From NCBI RefSeq assembly GCF_006540305.1, contig NZ_BJOR01000001.1, positions 1,798,001 to 1,862,000 of the forward strand: 64,000 nucleotides of DNA. The letters are read 5' to 3'. The position numbers were made by a program, and so were the translations under genes. Each line of letters begins with the position of its first letter. Position 1 is the stretch's first letter. The notes beneath the pieces are model-generated. The model had not been told where the DNA came from. It was given only the letters and a program-made list of their open reading frames with translations, and made no database searches. The DNA comes from Streptomyces sp. 6-11-2 (lineage in GTDB: Bacteria; Actinomycetota; Actinomycetes; Streptomycetales; Streptomycetaceae). Below, in pieces: positions 28,341 to 35,748 of the stretch.

Positions 28341-31196
28341 GTGACCGTACGAACGCCTCACACGCCTCCGTTCCGCGATCCGCGGCTGCCGTTCGCGAAG
28401 CGCGTCGACGATCTGCTGGCGCGGCTGACCCTCGACGAGAAGGTCTCCTTCCTGCACCAGTTCGCGCCCGCCGTTCCGCGGCTGGGAGTCGCCGCGTTCC
28501 GCACCGGTCAGGAGGCGCTGCACGGGGTGGCGTGGATGGGCCCGGCGACGGTCTTCCCGCAGGCCGTCGGGCTCGGCGCCACCTGGAACGACGACCTGGT
28601 GCGCCGGATCGGCGAGGCGGTGTCCCGCGAGGTCCGGGCGATGCGCGCCCGCGACGACCGCGTCGGCCTCAACGTCTGGGCCCCGGTGGTGAATCTGCTG
28701 CGCCACCCGCTGTGGGGCCGCAACGAGGAGGGCTACTCGGAGGATCCGAAGCTGACGTCGGCGATCGCCGTCGCCTACACGCGCGGCCTGCGCGGCGGTC
28801 ATCCGACGTACTGGCGCACGGCACCGGTCCTCAAGCACTGGCTGGCGCACAACAACGAGACCCGCCGGGACACCACGTCCTCCTCGGTGCGCCCGCGCGT
28901 CCTGCACGAGTACGACCTGCGGGCGTTCCGGGAGGCGGTGACGGCCGGCGCGGTGGCCGGTGTGATGCCCGCCTACAACCTGGTCAACGGCCGCCCCAAC
29001 CACGTCTCGCCGTACCTGCGCGAGCATCTGCGCACCTGGACCGACGAGGACCTGCTGGTCTGCTCGGACGCGGGCGCGCCCTCCAACCTGGTCGACTCCG
29101 AGCACTACTTCGCCACGCACGAGGAGGCCGCCGCGGCCGCGCTGCTGGCCGGCGTGGACAGCCTCACCGACCACGGCACGGATCCGGCGAAGACCGTGGC
29201 GCGGGTGCGGGGAGCCCTGGAGCAGGGCCTGCTGACCGAGGCCGACGTCGACACGGCCGTGCGCCGGCAGCTCTCGGTGCGCTTCCGGCTCGGCGAGTTC
29301 GACCCGCGGGACGATCCGCACGCCGGCGCCGGGGAGTTCGACACGCCCGAGCACCGGGCTCTCGCGCTGGAGGCCGCCGAGCAGGCGGTCGTGCTGCTGA
29401 GCAACGACGGGCTGCTGCCCCTGGCCGCCGGCACCCGCGTCGCCGTGGTCGGCCCGCTCGCCGACGAGTGCAAGCTCGACTGGTACAGCGGAACGCTGCT
29501 GCGCCGGTCCACACCGCTGGAGGGTCTGTACGAGCGGTTCGGCGCCGAGCGCGTCGAGTTCGCGGAGGGGGTGGACCAGGTGCGGCTGCGCACGGCCGAC
29601 GGCCGCTTCCTGCACGTGCCGCCCGGGAAGGCCGAGGGTCCGGCGCGCGGCGCGGAGGGGGCGCTGGACCCGGCCCTGCTGGCCGGCCGCACCGACCTGC
29701 CGCCGCTCACCACCGACGCCACCGGCACCGTGCTGTCCCTGATGGACTGGGGCGAGGGCGTCCTGACCCTGCGCGCACCGGACGGCCACTACCTCTCGGT
29801 GGCCGACGACGGCTGTGTGCGCGCCTCGGCCGACCAGCCCGGCGGCTGGGTGGTGCAGGAGACGTTCCGCCTCGAACCGCACGGCGGCGGGCACCTCCTG
29901 CGGCACATCGGGACCGGTCGCCACGTCCGTGTCACTGCCGACGGCGTGAGGATCGCCGAGGAGAACGGGCCGGACGGCGCGGAGGCCGCGGAGGTCTTCG
30001 AACTGGTGGTGTCCGAGCGCGGGGAGGAGGCGGTGGCGCGCGCGGCCCGGTCGGCCGACGTGGTGCTGGTGGTGGCGGGCAACGACCCGCACATCAACGG
30101 CCGCGAGACGCAGGACCGTACGACCCTGCGGCTGCCGGAGCACCAGGAGCGGCTGCTGCGCGCGGCCCGCACCGCGAACCGGAACACGGCGCTGGTGCTG
30201 GTCTCGGCGTACCCGTACGCGGTCGACCCCGCTCCCCTGCGGGCGGTGCTGTGGACCGCCCACGGCGGCCAGGCGGCGGGCACCGCCCTGGCCCGGGTGC
30301 TGGCCGGTGACTCCTCCCCCGCCGGCCGGCTCCCGCAGACCTGGTACGCGGACGACTCCGACCTGCCGGACCTGCTCGACTACGACGTGATCGGCAGCCG
30401 CCAGACGTACCTGTACTTCGAGGGCACCCCGCTGTTCCCCTTCGGACACGGGCTGTCGTACACGTCGTTCGGATACGGCGACCTGGCGGTCCGGGTCGAG
30501 CAGGACACGGTGCGCGTGTCCTTCGCGGTCACCAACCACGGAGGCGTCACCGCGGACGAGGTCGCCCAGCTCTACACCCGCGCCGCGGACCCGTCGGTCC
30601 CGCGCCCGCGCCGGGAGCTGGCCGCCCACCGCCGCATCACGCTCGCGCCCGGCGAAGAGATGGAGCTGACCTTCGAAGTCCCCCTATCCCAAATGGAGTT
30701 CTGGGACGTGTCACAAGGGCGCCGGCGTCTGGAGCCAGGTCCGTACGACCTCCTCGTCGGCGCCTCCAGCGAGGACGTCCGCCTCCGCACGACCCTCACC
30801 CTCGACGGCGAGCCCGGCACGCCGCGCCCGGTTCTGGAACACGGCCTGAACGCCGCCGGCTTCGACGAGCAGTCGGGCATCGAGATCGTCGACCGGACGA
30901 GGACGACGGGCGACGCGGTGACGCCCGCTCCCGGCAGGCAGGGCGAACTCCTCTACCGCCACTGCGACTTCGGCACGGGGGCGACACGGGTGAGCGTCGA
31001 GGTGGCGGGCGAGGGCACCGTCGAACTCTCCCTGGACGGCGGCCCGGTGATCGCGTCCGTCGTCCTGGACACCCCCACGTCGGACGCGTACGACTACACC
31101 ACCCTCACCGCCCCGGCCACCGCCGCCGGCGTACACGATCTGCGCCTCGGGCTGCGCGGCCCCCTGCGCCTCGCGCGGATCGGCTTCACGAGTTGA
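28341..31196 (+). CDS. glycoside hydrolase family 3 (beta-glucosidase/xylosidase) with inserted and C-terminal extra domains
   Basis: A 951-residue cytoplasmic enzyme (no signal) predicted to remove backbone glucose from the reducing-oligosaccharide products. The GTG start at 28341 has GGGGA upstream. The N-terminal TIM barrel carries the nucleophile Asp243 in LLVCSDAGAP. The second alpha/beta domain (AVVLLSNDGLLPLAAG... VVLVVAGNDPHINGRETQDR) is split by an insertion of about 150 residues (roughly 410-560; DGRFLHVPP, DGHYLSVADDG, TGRHVRVTADG repeats) that looks like a beta-trefoil or fascin-like fold. A FnIII-like domain follows and the last ~95 residues resemble a CBM6 (DAYDYTTLTAP...GVHDLRLGLRG). 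Transcribed away from the transporter operon under the shared operator. Confidence 0.93.
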   Translation: MTVRTPHTPPFRDPRLPFAKRVDDLLARLTLDEKVSFLHQFAPAVPRLGVAAFRTGQEALHGVAWMGPATVFPQAVGLGATWNDDLVRRIGEAVSREVRAMRARDDRVGLNVWAPVVNLLRHPLWGRNEEGYSEDPKLTSAIAVAYTRGLRGGHPTYWRTAPVLKHWLAHNNETRRDTTSSSVRPRVLHEYDLRAFREAVTAGAVAGVMPAYNLVNGRPNHVSPYLREHLRTWTDEDLLVCSDAGAPSNLVDSEHYFATHEEAAAAALLAGVDSLTDHGTDPAKTVARVRGALEQGLLTEADVDTAVRRQLSVRFRLGEFDPRDDPHAGAGEFDTPEHRALALEAAEQAVVLLSNDGLLPLAAGTRVAVVGPLADECKLDWYSGTLLRRSTPLEGLYERFGAERVEFAEGVDQVRLRTADGRFLHVPPGKAEGPARGAEGALDPALLAGRTDLPPLTTDATGTVLSLMDWGEGVLTLRAPDGHYLSVADDGCVRASADQPGGWVVQETFRLEPHGGGHLLRHIGTGRHVRVTADGVRIAEENGPDGAEAAEVFELVVSERGEEAVARAARSADVVLVVAGNDPHINGRETQDRTTLRLPEHQERLLRAARTANRNTALVLVSAYPYAVDPAPLRAVLWTAHGGQAAGTALARVLAGDSSPAGRLPQTWYADDSDLPDLLDYDVIGSRQTYLYFEGTPLFPFGHGLSYTSFGYGDLAVRVEQDTVRVSFAVTNHGGVTADEVAQLYTRAADPSVPRPRRELAAHRRITLAPGEEMELTFEVPLSQMEFWDVSQGRRRLEPGPYDLLVGASSEDVRLRTTLTLDGEPGTPRPVLEHGLNAAGFDEQSGIEIVDRTRTTGDAVTPAPGRQGELLYRHCDFGTGATRVSVEVAGEGTVELSLDGGPVIASVVLDTPTSDAYDYTTLTAPATAAGVHDLRLGLRGPLRLARIGFTS

Positions 31197-31268
31197 GAAC
31201 GACCCGTCCCGGCCCGTCCCGGCCATGCGAGTCCCCTGGACGCGGCTCACCGTGATCGGGGTCGGTGT

Positions 31269-32222
31269 TCACCGGATGTCTTCGGCGTCCGGGGACGAGG
31301 CTGCGGCGGTCTGCGTCTCAACGTCGGAGAGAGGGCCGTTGGCCGTGACGATCGAGGTGAGCGGGTAAGGAGGGCCGCTGGTGCCGCAGAGGGTCAGCAG
31401 CGGCATGCCGTCCTCCTGGCGCCGGCCGAGGCAGCTCCACATCTGGCCGTGCCGGTCGACCTGGCCGCGGGCGAGGTCGTAGACGCGGCCTCCCAGAAAG
31501 AACGGCTCGCCGGCGGCCTCCGCGGCTTCGTCGAGGAGGTGAGGCACTTGGTAGGCGGTGAGGTGAACGTCGACGGCGTCGATCCGTCCTGCGGCGGTCT
31601 GGGCCCATCCGGCGCGGTGGGTGGGAGCGTCGAGTGCCGCGCCGATGGCGGTCAGCCAGTACTCCCAGTGGTCGAGCGAGAGGGCGTGGATGTGGATGAC
31701 GACGCGCTCGTGGTCCCAGGTGATGTGCGTGGTCTCGAGCCGGCCTTCGTTCTCGGCCCGCAGCTTGGCGGCCACAGCGGCGGTACGGGCCTGCGCCGGC
31801 GTCCAGTCGGCCGCGCCCTGCTCCTCGGTGCTCGTGGTCCGAGCGGCGGCGGGCCTGATCGCGGGGATCTGCTCTGCGACGGGCACGACGGCCGGCTGCG
31901 GCACACTCGCCGCGGTGTCGGACGCCGGCGGCGCGTCAAGGCCGGTGCCGGGCGGGGCGATCGCGCCACGGAGTGCCGGGGTGGGCGGCTTCGGGCCGGC
32001 GACGGCTTCGGTGACGTCGGCGGCCGGCTGGTCCGTCTCGGGCAGGCCGCGCTGCGCTTCGTCCTGGTCCTGAAGCCGTTTGAGGGCTTCGGCGCCGCCC
32101 GTTTCCACCAGGCGTCCCTGCGCCTGGAGGCTGGCGATGAACCTGCGGGCCAACTGCGCCAGCTGCTCGATCAGTTCGCGCTCGATCTCGACGTCGCCAC
32201 GGCTGTCGGGAGTGGTCGTCAT
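31269..32222 (-). CDS. hypothetical protein, partner of the ECF sigma gene
   Basis: A 317-residue protein I do not recognise. Its ATG at 32222 overlaps the sigma-factor stop by 4 nt (ATGA), so the two are translated together. Residues 1-35 are a predicted helix (IERELIEQLAQLARRFIASLQAQG). Residues ~50-135 are a Pro/Ala-rich disordered linker. Residues ~140-300 form a globular domain (ITWDHERVVIHIHALSLDHWEYWLTAIGA; RVYDLARGQVDRHGQMWSCLGRRQEDGMPLLTLC). No membrane span is visible, so it is not a classical membrane anti-sigma factor, though a soluble anti-sigma or co-regulator role is possible from the coupling. Confidence 0.8.
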   Translation of the reverse strand: MTTTPDSRGDVEIERELIEQLAQLARRFIASLQAQGRLVETGGAEALKRLQDQDEAQRGLPETDQPAADVTEAVAGPKPPTPALRGAIAPPGTGLDAPPASDTAASVPQPAVVPVAEQIPAIRPAAARTTSTEEQGAADWTPAQARTAAVAAKLRAENEGRLETTHITWDHERVVIHIHALSLDHWEYWLTAIGAALDAPTHRAGWAQTAAGRIDAVDVHLTAYQVPHLLDEAAEAAGEPFFLGGRVYDLARGQVDRHGQMWSCLGRRQEDGMPLLTLCGTSGPPYPLTSIVTANGPLSDVETQTAAASSPDAEDIR

Positions 32223-32815
32223 GCTCCCGCCTCCACATAGGCCCTGCGGAGGGAGTCGAGCGCGCGCCACTGCAGGGTCTTGACGGCGGCGTCGGTGGTG
32301 CCCATGGTGCGGGCCGTCTCGCTGACGGACAGTTCGCGGAGGAACCGGAGCCGGATGACGGCCTGTTGACGTGGCGTGATCCCGGACAGGGCGTGGTGCA
32401 GGTCGGCAGCGGCAAGGGTGGACAGGACCGTGTCCTCGGCGGTGCTCACCGGGGTCACCCAGGCGTCCCACACGTGGGTGATCTGGTCCACGAAGGTGAG
32501 CCGCCGTGTCGCGGCGACCTTGAAGTGGTCCGCGACCACGTTGCGGGCGATCGTGCACAGCCAGGCACGGATCGGCGTGCCGGTCCACCGGAAGGTGCCG
32601 ATCTTGGCCCACGCCTTCATGAAGACATCGGCGGTGAGGTCCTCGGCGAGCGTCGGGTTCGATCTGACGCGGAGGCCGATGAACGCGGCGACGACGTCGT
32701 GGTGCATCCGGTACAGCTCGCCGAACGCCTCGGGATCGCCTTGCTGGGCGCGGGTGATGAGGGCCGGTTCCCTCGTTGTGAGGCCGCCGGACACGGCCTG
32801 GGCATGAGAAATCAA
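32219..32815 (-). CDS. ECF-type RNA polymerase sigma factor
   Basis: An alternative sigma factor of up to 198 residues. Region 2 covers about residues 28-100 (EAFGELYRMHHDVVAAFIGLRV, LAEDLTADVFMKAWAKIGTF, PIRAWLCTIARNVVADHFK). Region 4 covers about 130-190 (LSGITPRQQAVIRLRFLRELSVSETARTMGTTDAAVKTLQWRALDSLRRAY). The first start codon is a TTG at 32815; a GTG at 32794 is an alternative. The gene is coupled to the unknown 317-residue gene downstream and lies next to three small HTH genes in an accessory stretch. No SnoaL-like extension is present. Its target promoters cannot be told from here. Confidence 0.9.
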   Translation of the reverse strand: MISHAQAVSGGLTTREPALITRAQQGDPEAFGELYRMHHDVVAAFIGLRVRSNPTLAEDLTADVFMKAWAKIGTFRWTGTPIRAWLCTIARNVVADHFKVAATRRLTFVDQITHVWDAWVTPVSTAEDTVLSTLAAADLHHALSGITPRQQAVIRLRFLRELSVSETARTMGTTDAAVKTLQWRALDSLRRAYVEAGA

Positions 32816-32896
32816 AGCCTGCTTCCGATCGTGAGTGGAGGAACGGTGTCGGGCTGGGTGACGAGGAGAGACCGCCCCCGCGGGCTCCGTGGGCCG

Positions 32897-33181
32897 TCAG
32901 CCGGACCCGCGCCGACGTCCGACTGGAGCGGGCGCCGGCCACCGGCGTGAAGCGGCGGTGCGCCGCGTGGTCAGCGGGTCGTCGTACACGAGAGTGTCGA
33001 GCCCGACCCCGTAGGCGTCGCGCAGCGTCCAGAGCGTGGCCAGGCTCGGTTCTTTCGTCCCGGCCGCGAGTCGGTGGAGCGTCGACCTGCTGATACCGGT
33101 GCGCTGCGCCACGTCGGCAACACTTTCGTCACCAAGCTCCTTGGCCTTCACCAGGAGCTTGGCCATATGGAGGCGGAGCAT
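32897..33181 (-). CDS. small XRE-type helix-turn-helix regulator
   Basis: A 94-residue DNA-binding protein from the ATG at 33181, with AGGGGG about 10 nt upstream. A single HTH_XRE domain fills residues ~15-65 (SVADVAQRTGISRSTLHRLAAGTKEPSLATLWTLRDAYG), ending in a basic tail (TTRRTAASRRW...GRRRGSG). Divergent from the HTH gene at 33402 across a 220-nt AT-richer gap that contains an inverted repeat, a layout seen in phage-like or mobile-element switches. Similar in its HTH to the protein at 39599-39967. Confidence 0.8.
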   Translation of the reverse strand: MLRLHMAKLLVKAKELGDESVADVAQRTGISRSTLHRLAAGTKEPSLATLWTLRDAYGVGLDTLVYDDPLTTRRTAASRRWPAPAPVGRRRGSG

Positions 33182-33350
33182 GGTCAGAAGACCCCCTAAG
33201 GGACTTGCATCCGTGCGGCTAACCCACACGCACGGACGTATGGAAGTTGCCAGGCTGATGTGACGCAAGGCTATTTTTATTCGCACATAAGTACTAGATC
33301 GACGAGTTGGCCTGGAGTAATGCCGATCTAGGCCCTTGACCTGCAAAGGT

Positions 33351-33389
33351 GCACGCATGCAACTAGCGTGAAACTACATGCATGCGCGC
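33351..33389. repeat. inverted repeat in a divergent regulator promoter
   Basis: The arms GCACGCATGCA (33351-33361) and TGCATGCGCGC (33379-33389) match at 10 of 11 positions around a 17-nt spacer. They sit just before the plus-strand HTH gene, in a divergent gap with an unusually AT-rich run near 33270-33300. A plausible operator for one of the flanking regulators. Confidence 0.5.
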
Positions 33390-33401
33390 TACCCTCCGGA
33401 C

Positions 33402-33878
33402 ATGCGGACTACGGAAGATCTCCATCAGGGGACCCGGACCGGGCGACAGGCTCAAACACGGCGTGTCGGCGCCTACCTCTCCGCGGCCGCGACCGCGGCC
33501 GGGTACGACATCCGCCGGCGCAGGGGCGGCCGAGCGCAACTGGCGGCCCTGACCGGACTGAGCCTGACCACCATCAGCCGGACGCTGGACGGCAGAACCC
33601 TGCCGCTCCCCTCACAGCTGGCGAAGTGGGCAACGGTCCTCAATCTCGATCACCGGGCGATGCTGGTGGACAGCGGCCTCATTCCTGAACAACGAGGCCC
33701 CCGGACCGCAAGCCGGGAGGCGGCGTCAGCGGCACTGTCCCCGAACGAGGCGATGAACGCGTGGGGAATTTCCGACCCCATCATTCGCAAGACACTCAAC
33801 GCGAGTATCGTCCACGCGATCAGACTCCAAGAGGAGCTCGACGCGGCCGACGGCTGGGAGGCCGTCGCACTGGGGTGA
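33402..33878 (+). CDS. helix-turn-helix DNA-binding protein
   Basis: A 158-residue protein from the ATG at 33402; an in-frame ATG at 33378 would add eight residues. No ribosome site is visible at either, so leaderless translation is possible. An XRE-like HTH lies at about residues 38-85 (RAQLAALTGLSLTTISRTLDGRTLPLPSQLAKWATVL). The C-terminal half (SPNEAMNAWGISDPIIRKTLNASIVHAIRLQEELDA) is helical and unfamiliar. Faces the 94-residue XRE gene. Confidence 0.75.
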   Translation: MRTTEDLHQGTRTGRQAQTRRVGAYLSAAATAAGYDIRRRRGGRAQLAALTGLSLTTISRTLDGRTLPLPSQLAKWATVLNLDHRAMLVDSGLIPEQRGPRTASREAASAALSPNEAMNAWGISDPIIRKTLNASIVHAIRLQEELDAADGWEAVALG

Positions 33879-33974
33879 ACCGGATAGCCTCCCTCCTGCC
33901 GCGCCAGGATCAGCGGGTCGGAAATGGTGCGCTGGCGAGAGGGGTAGCAGGTGCTCGTCGTACGAGGAACTTCC

Positions 33975-34214
33975 ATGACCGCTGTCGTCCGCGGCAGCAC
34001 TGGTGAGACGGTGATTCTGCTCCCCGGTGATGCGCGTCAGGAAGTGTCCGAGGCAACATTGACCGATCTGATCAAGGTCGCCAGCGCCGTTCTCAGTGCG
34101 GCCGAACTTCAGACCATCAGCAGGGTTGTCCCCAGGTTGACAATAAGTCAGATGGATTCCTGCGTTTCAGTCGATGGAATGGCGCTGACGGTCTACAGGC
34201 TGACCGTCGACTGA
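33975..34214 (+). CDS. small hypothetical protein
   Basis: A 79-residue protein (MTAVVRGSTGETVILLPGDARQ...SVDGMALTVYRLTVD) from the ATG at 33975 with GAGGA 6 nt upstream. A GTG at 33951 with its own AGAGGGG would give 87 residues. The sequence alternates short beta-like and helical segments and shows no known motif, Cys or membrane span. It follows the HTH gene by about 95 nt and ends before a strong hairpin terminator, so it may be the last gene of that small unit. Confidence 0.6.
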   Translation: MTAVVRGSTGETVILLPGDARQEVSEATLTDLIKVASAVLSAAELQTISRVVPRLTISQMDSCVSVDGMALTVYRLTVD

Positions 34215-34283
34215 GTATCGGGCGCGAATAGGAGAATCCCTCCACCACTGAGTTCCGGGATCACCCCCGCTTCAGCAAAAGGT

Positions 34284-34322
34284 GAGCCGCCCGCCGTCGG
34301 AAGGTTCGACGGCGGGCGGCTC
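34284..34322. terminator. strong bidirectional terminator
   Basis: A perfect 16-bp stem (34284-34299 with 34307-34322; GAGCCGCCCGCCGTCG and its complement) and a 7-nt loop between convergent genes. It is followed by a pyrimidine run (CCTTTC) on the plus strand and TTTTG on the minus strand. Confidence 0.9.
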
Positions 34323-34342
34323 GGCCTTTCACAGGAGCGGGA

Positions 34343-34666
34343 CTAGCGGCGCCAGTAGGGGAGGCAGTCCCATCGGTTCGACTCGTAGCGCCAGTCCCGG
34401 TCGCAGTCCCGGTCCCACCTGGAGTGGCGGTCGCAGTACCGGTACCGGTAGTTGTCATGACGCCAGTAGTCACGGTCTCGCCACAGGTCGGAGCCGTGGC
34501 GGTACCCGTAGTGGCTGTAGTGGTCGCCTCGGTCGAACGAGTGGGCCGCCAACGTCGCGGAGGCTGGGGCATGGAACGGAGCCGCGATCGCCTCTGCGGA
34601 GGCGGGCACCACGACGGCGCCGGCAGTCAGAAGCGCGACCGCCACCGATCTCGCAATGGTCTTCAC
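34343..34666 (-). CDS. small secreted protein rich in His, Tyr, Arg, Asp and Trp
   Basis: A 107-residue product from the GTG at 34666, with AAGGAGAG 6 nt upstream. A Sec signal peptide (ARSVAVALLTAGAVVVPASAEAIA, cleavage near residue 24-29) precedes a mature part of strongly biased composition. It consists of alternating RD/RY/HY/RW pairs (DRDYWRHDNYRYRYCDRHSRWDRDCDRDW) with three cysteines and no Lys in the repeat part. I know no family for it. It could bind metal (His/Asp) or act at the cell wall; neither is shown. It has its own terminator. Confidence 0.75.
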   Translation of the reverse strand: MKTIARSVAVALLTAGAVVVPASAEAIAAPFHAPASATLAAHSFDRGDHYSHYGYRHGSDLWRDRDYWRHDNYRYRYCDRHSRWDRDCDRDWRYESNRWDCLPYWRR

Positions 34667-35398
34667 TTACTCTCCTTTCGAACAGCAGGAATTCGTTGTT
34701 TCCCTGCCGCTGGATGCGACGTTACATCGAATTGCTGGGCCCATCGCTGAAGCCGATGTGCGGTCAGACGCGAGGGGGCAGCCGGTCGGGATTACAGAAT
34801 CAGCAGCTCAGCCGCCTTGCCGGGCATGCGTGAAGCTGCGCTGTCCCGTCTTTTCGAAACACCCGTCCAGACGAATTATTGGGCGTGGCGAGATGAGCCG
34901 TCCGCCCAGTTCGCCGGACTGAATCAATGACTTCCGCAGGGGAATTCCCGCTCTTAAACGACCCGTATTTCCAGGAGTGGAAATACGGGGCAGGATCCCC
35001 GCCACCTGTCAGTTCGCCGCCCACAGAGCGCGACAACCGTCATTGATCCGCCCCGGCTTTTGCGGAGTTCACCCACCCCTCGGAGCCCGCGTACGGGTCG
35101 GCACACCGTCGTCGGGACGCCGGCGCCCCCCGTCCCAGTGGGGACCCGGAAGTGAACGACCGTGCGCTTTTGAACGCATGTCGCATATAGGAGGTTTGCA
35201 CTCCCGCTTCCGCTTCCGCTACTGTCCGGGACCTCCGGACAAACCGTTCGGAGTCTCTGGACGGCGCGGCCGGTGTACGCCTGCTGGTTCCCCAGCGGTT
35301 CCGCCGCCTCCGGCTCCACAGCAGGGTTTCCGCATGACCCGGCTGCCGGACTTCTGCCGCCAGAACCCCTCAACAACCCTTCAATGAAAGGTGTCCCC
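34667..35398. other. 732-nt intergenic region upstream of the precursor-like peptide gene
   Basis: No convincing gene on either strand; the open frames here have poor codon use and no ribosome sites. The region is less GC-rich than its surroundings. It holds a perfect small hairpin GTCCGG/CCGGAC at 35224-35240, a possible leader element, and presumably the promoters for the secreted-peptide gene and the RiPP-like locus. No palindrome resembling the other operators was found. Confidence 0.5.
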
Positions 35399-35611
35399 AT
35401 GAACATGGACCAGCTCGAGGCCGAGACCGCGGAACTGCTGCCCGGCCGGGAGGCGCTGGGGAAGTTCTCGTTCAACTTCACCAAGATGACGAGCATCACT
35501 AAGAAGGCCGCGCACGTGGACGCTCACAACGAGTCGGCCGCGCTGAACCAGTGCTCGCCGTGGGCCGTCGCCCAGTCCGAGGCGCAGCAGGCCATCAGCA
35601 TCCAGCAGTAA
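35399..35611 (+). CDS. precursor-like small peptide of a candidate RiPP locus
   Basis: A 70-residue peptide from the ATG at 35399 with GAAAGGTG about 6 nt upstream. The N-terminal part is acidic and leader-like (MDQLEAETAELLPGREALGKF), an ELLPxREAL-type helix of the sort leader peptides use for recognition. The C-terminal half is polar and Ser/Thr/Gln/Ala-rich (SFNFTKMTSITKK...NQCSPWAV...QAISIQQ) with a single Cys. There is no signal peptide or membrane span. A hairpin follows the stop and then a gene encoding an RRE-like domain fused to an M50 protease, the context expected of a precursor. No classical modifying enzyme (LanB/C/M, YcaO, radical SAM) is adjacent. Confidence 0.8.
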   Translation: MNMDQLEAETAELLPGREALGKFSFNFTKMTSITKKAAHVDAHNESAALNQCSPWAVAQSEAQQAISIQQ

Positions 35612-35625
35612 CACCCGCGGGCGGT

Positions 35626-35659
35626 GTGCAGGGCCAGGTCGACGGACTTGGCCCTGCAC
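35626..35659 (+). terminator. attenuator-like hairpin after the precursor gene
   Basis: A perfect 11-bp stem GTGCAGGGCCA / TGGCCCTGCAC with a 12-nt loop, starting 14 nt after the precursor stop and ending 89 nt before the protease gene. Without a T-run it may act as a partial terminator or RNA stabiliser, giving more precursor than protease mRNA. Confidence 0.7.
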
Positions 35660-35748
35660 CCGCTCCACGCCCGGTATCGCATACGGCACGCCTGTTGTCC
35701 AGTGCTGTGACCATTCGTCAGAACATCAGACGCGCCTTGGAGAAGAGA

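Noticed and set aside
34977..35387. 136-codon plus-strand frame upstream of the precursor
   Set aside because: Pro/Arg/Gly-rich, no good ribosome site, codon pattern not Streptomyces-like, and no motif.
35273..35398. N-terminal extension of the precursor peptide to 112 residues
   Set aside because: The added part is Pro/Gly-rich and lacks a ribosome site; the ATG at 35399 has GAAAGGTG before it.
35551..35748. Extended start of the M50 protease overlapping the precursor gene
   Set aside because: No ribosome site. The extra codons read as shadow of the precursor and hairpin, whereas the ATG at 35749 has GGAGAAG.
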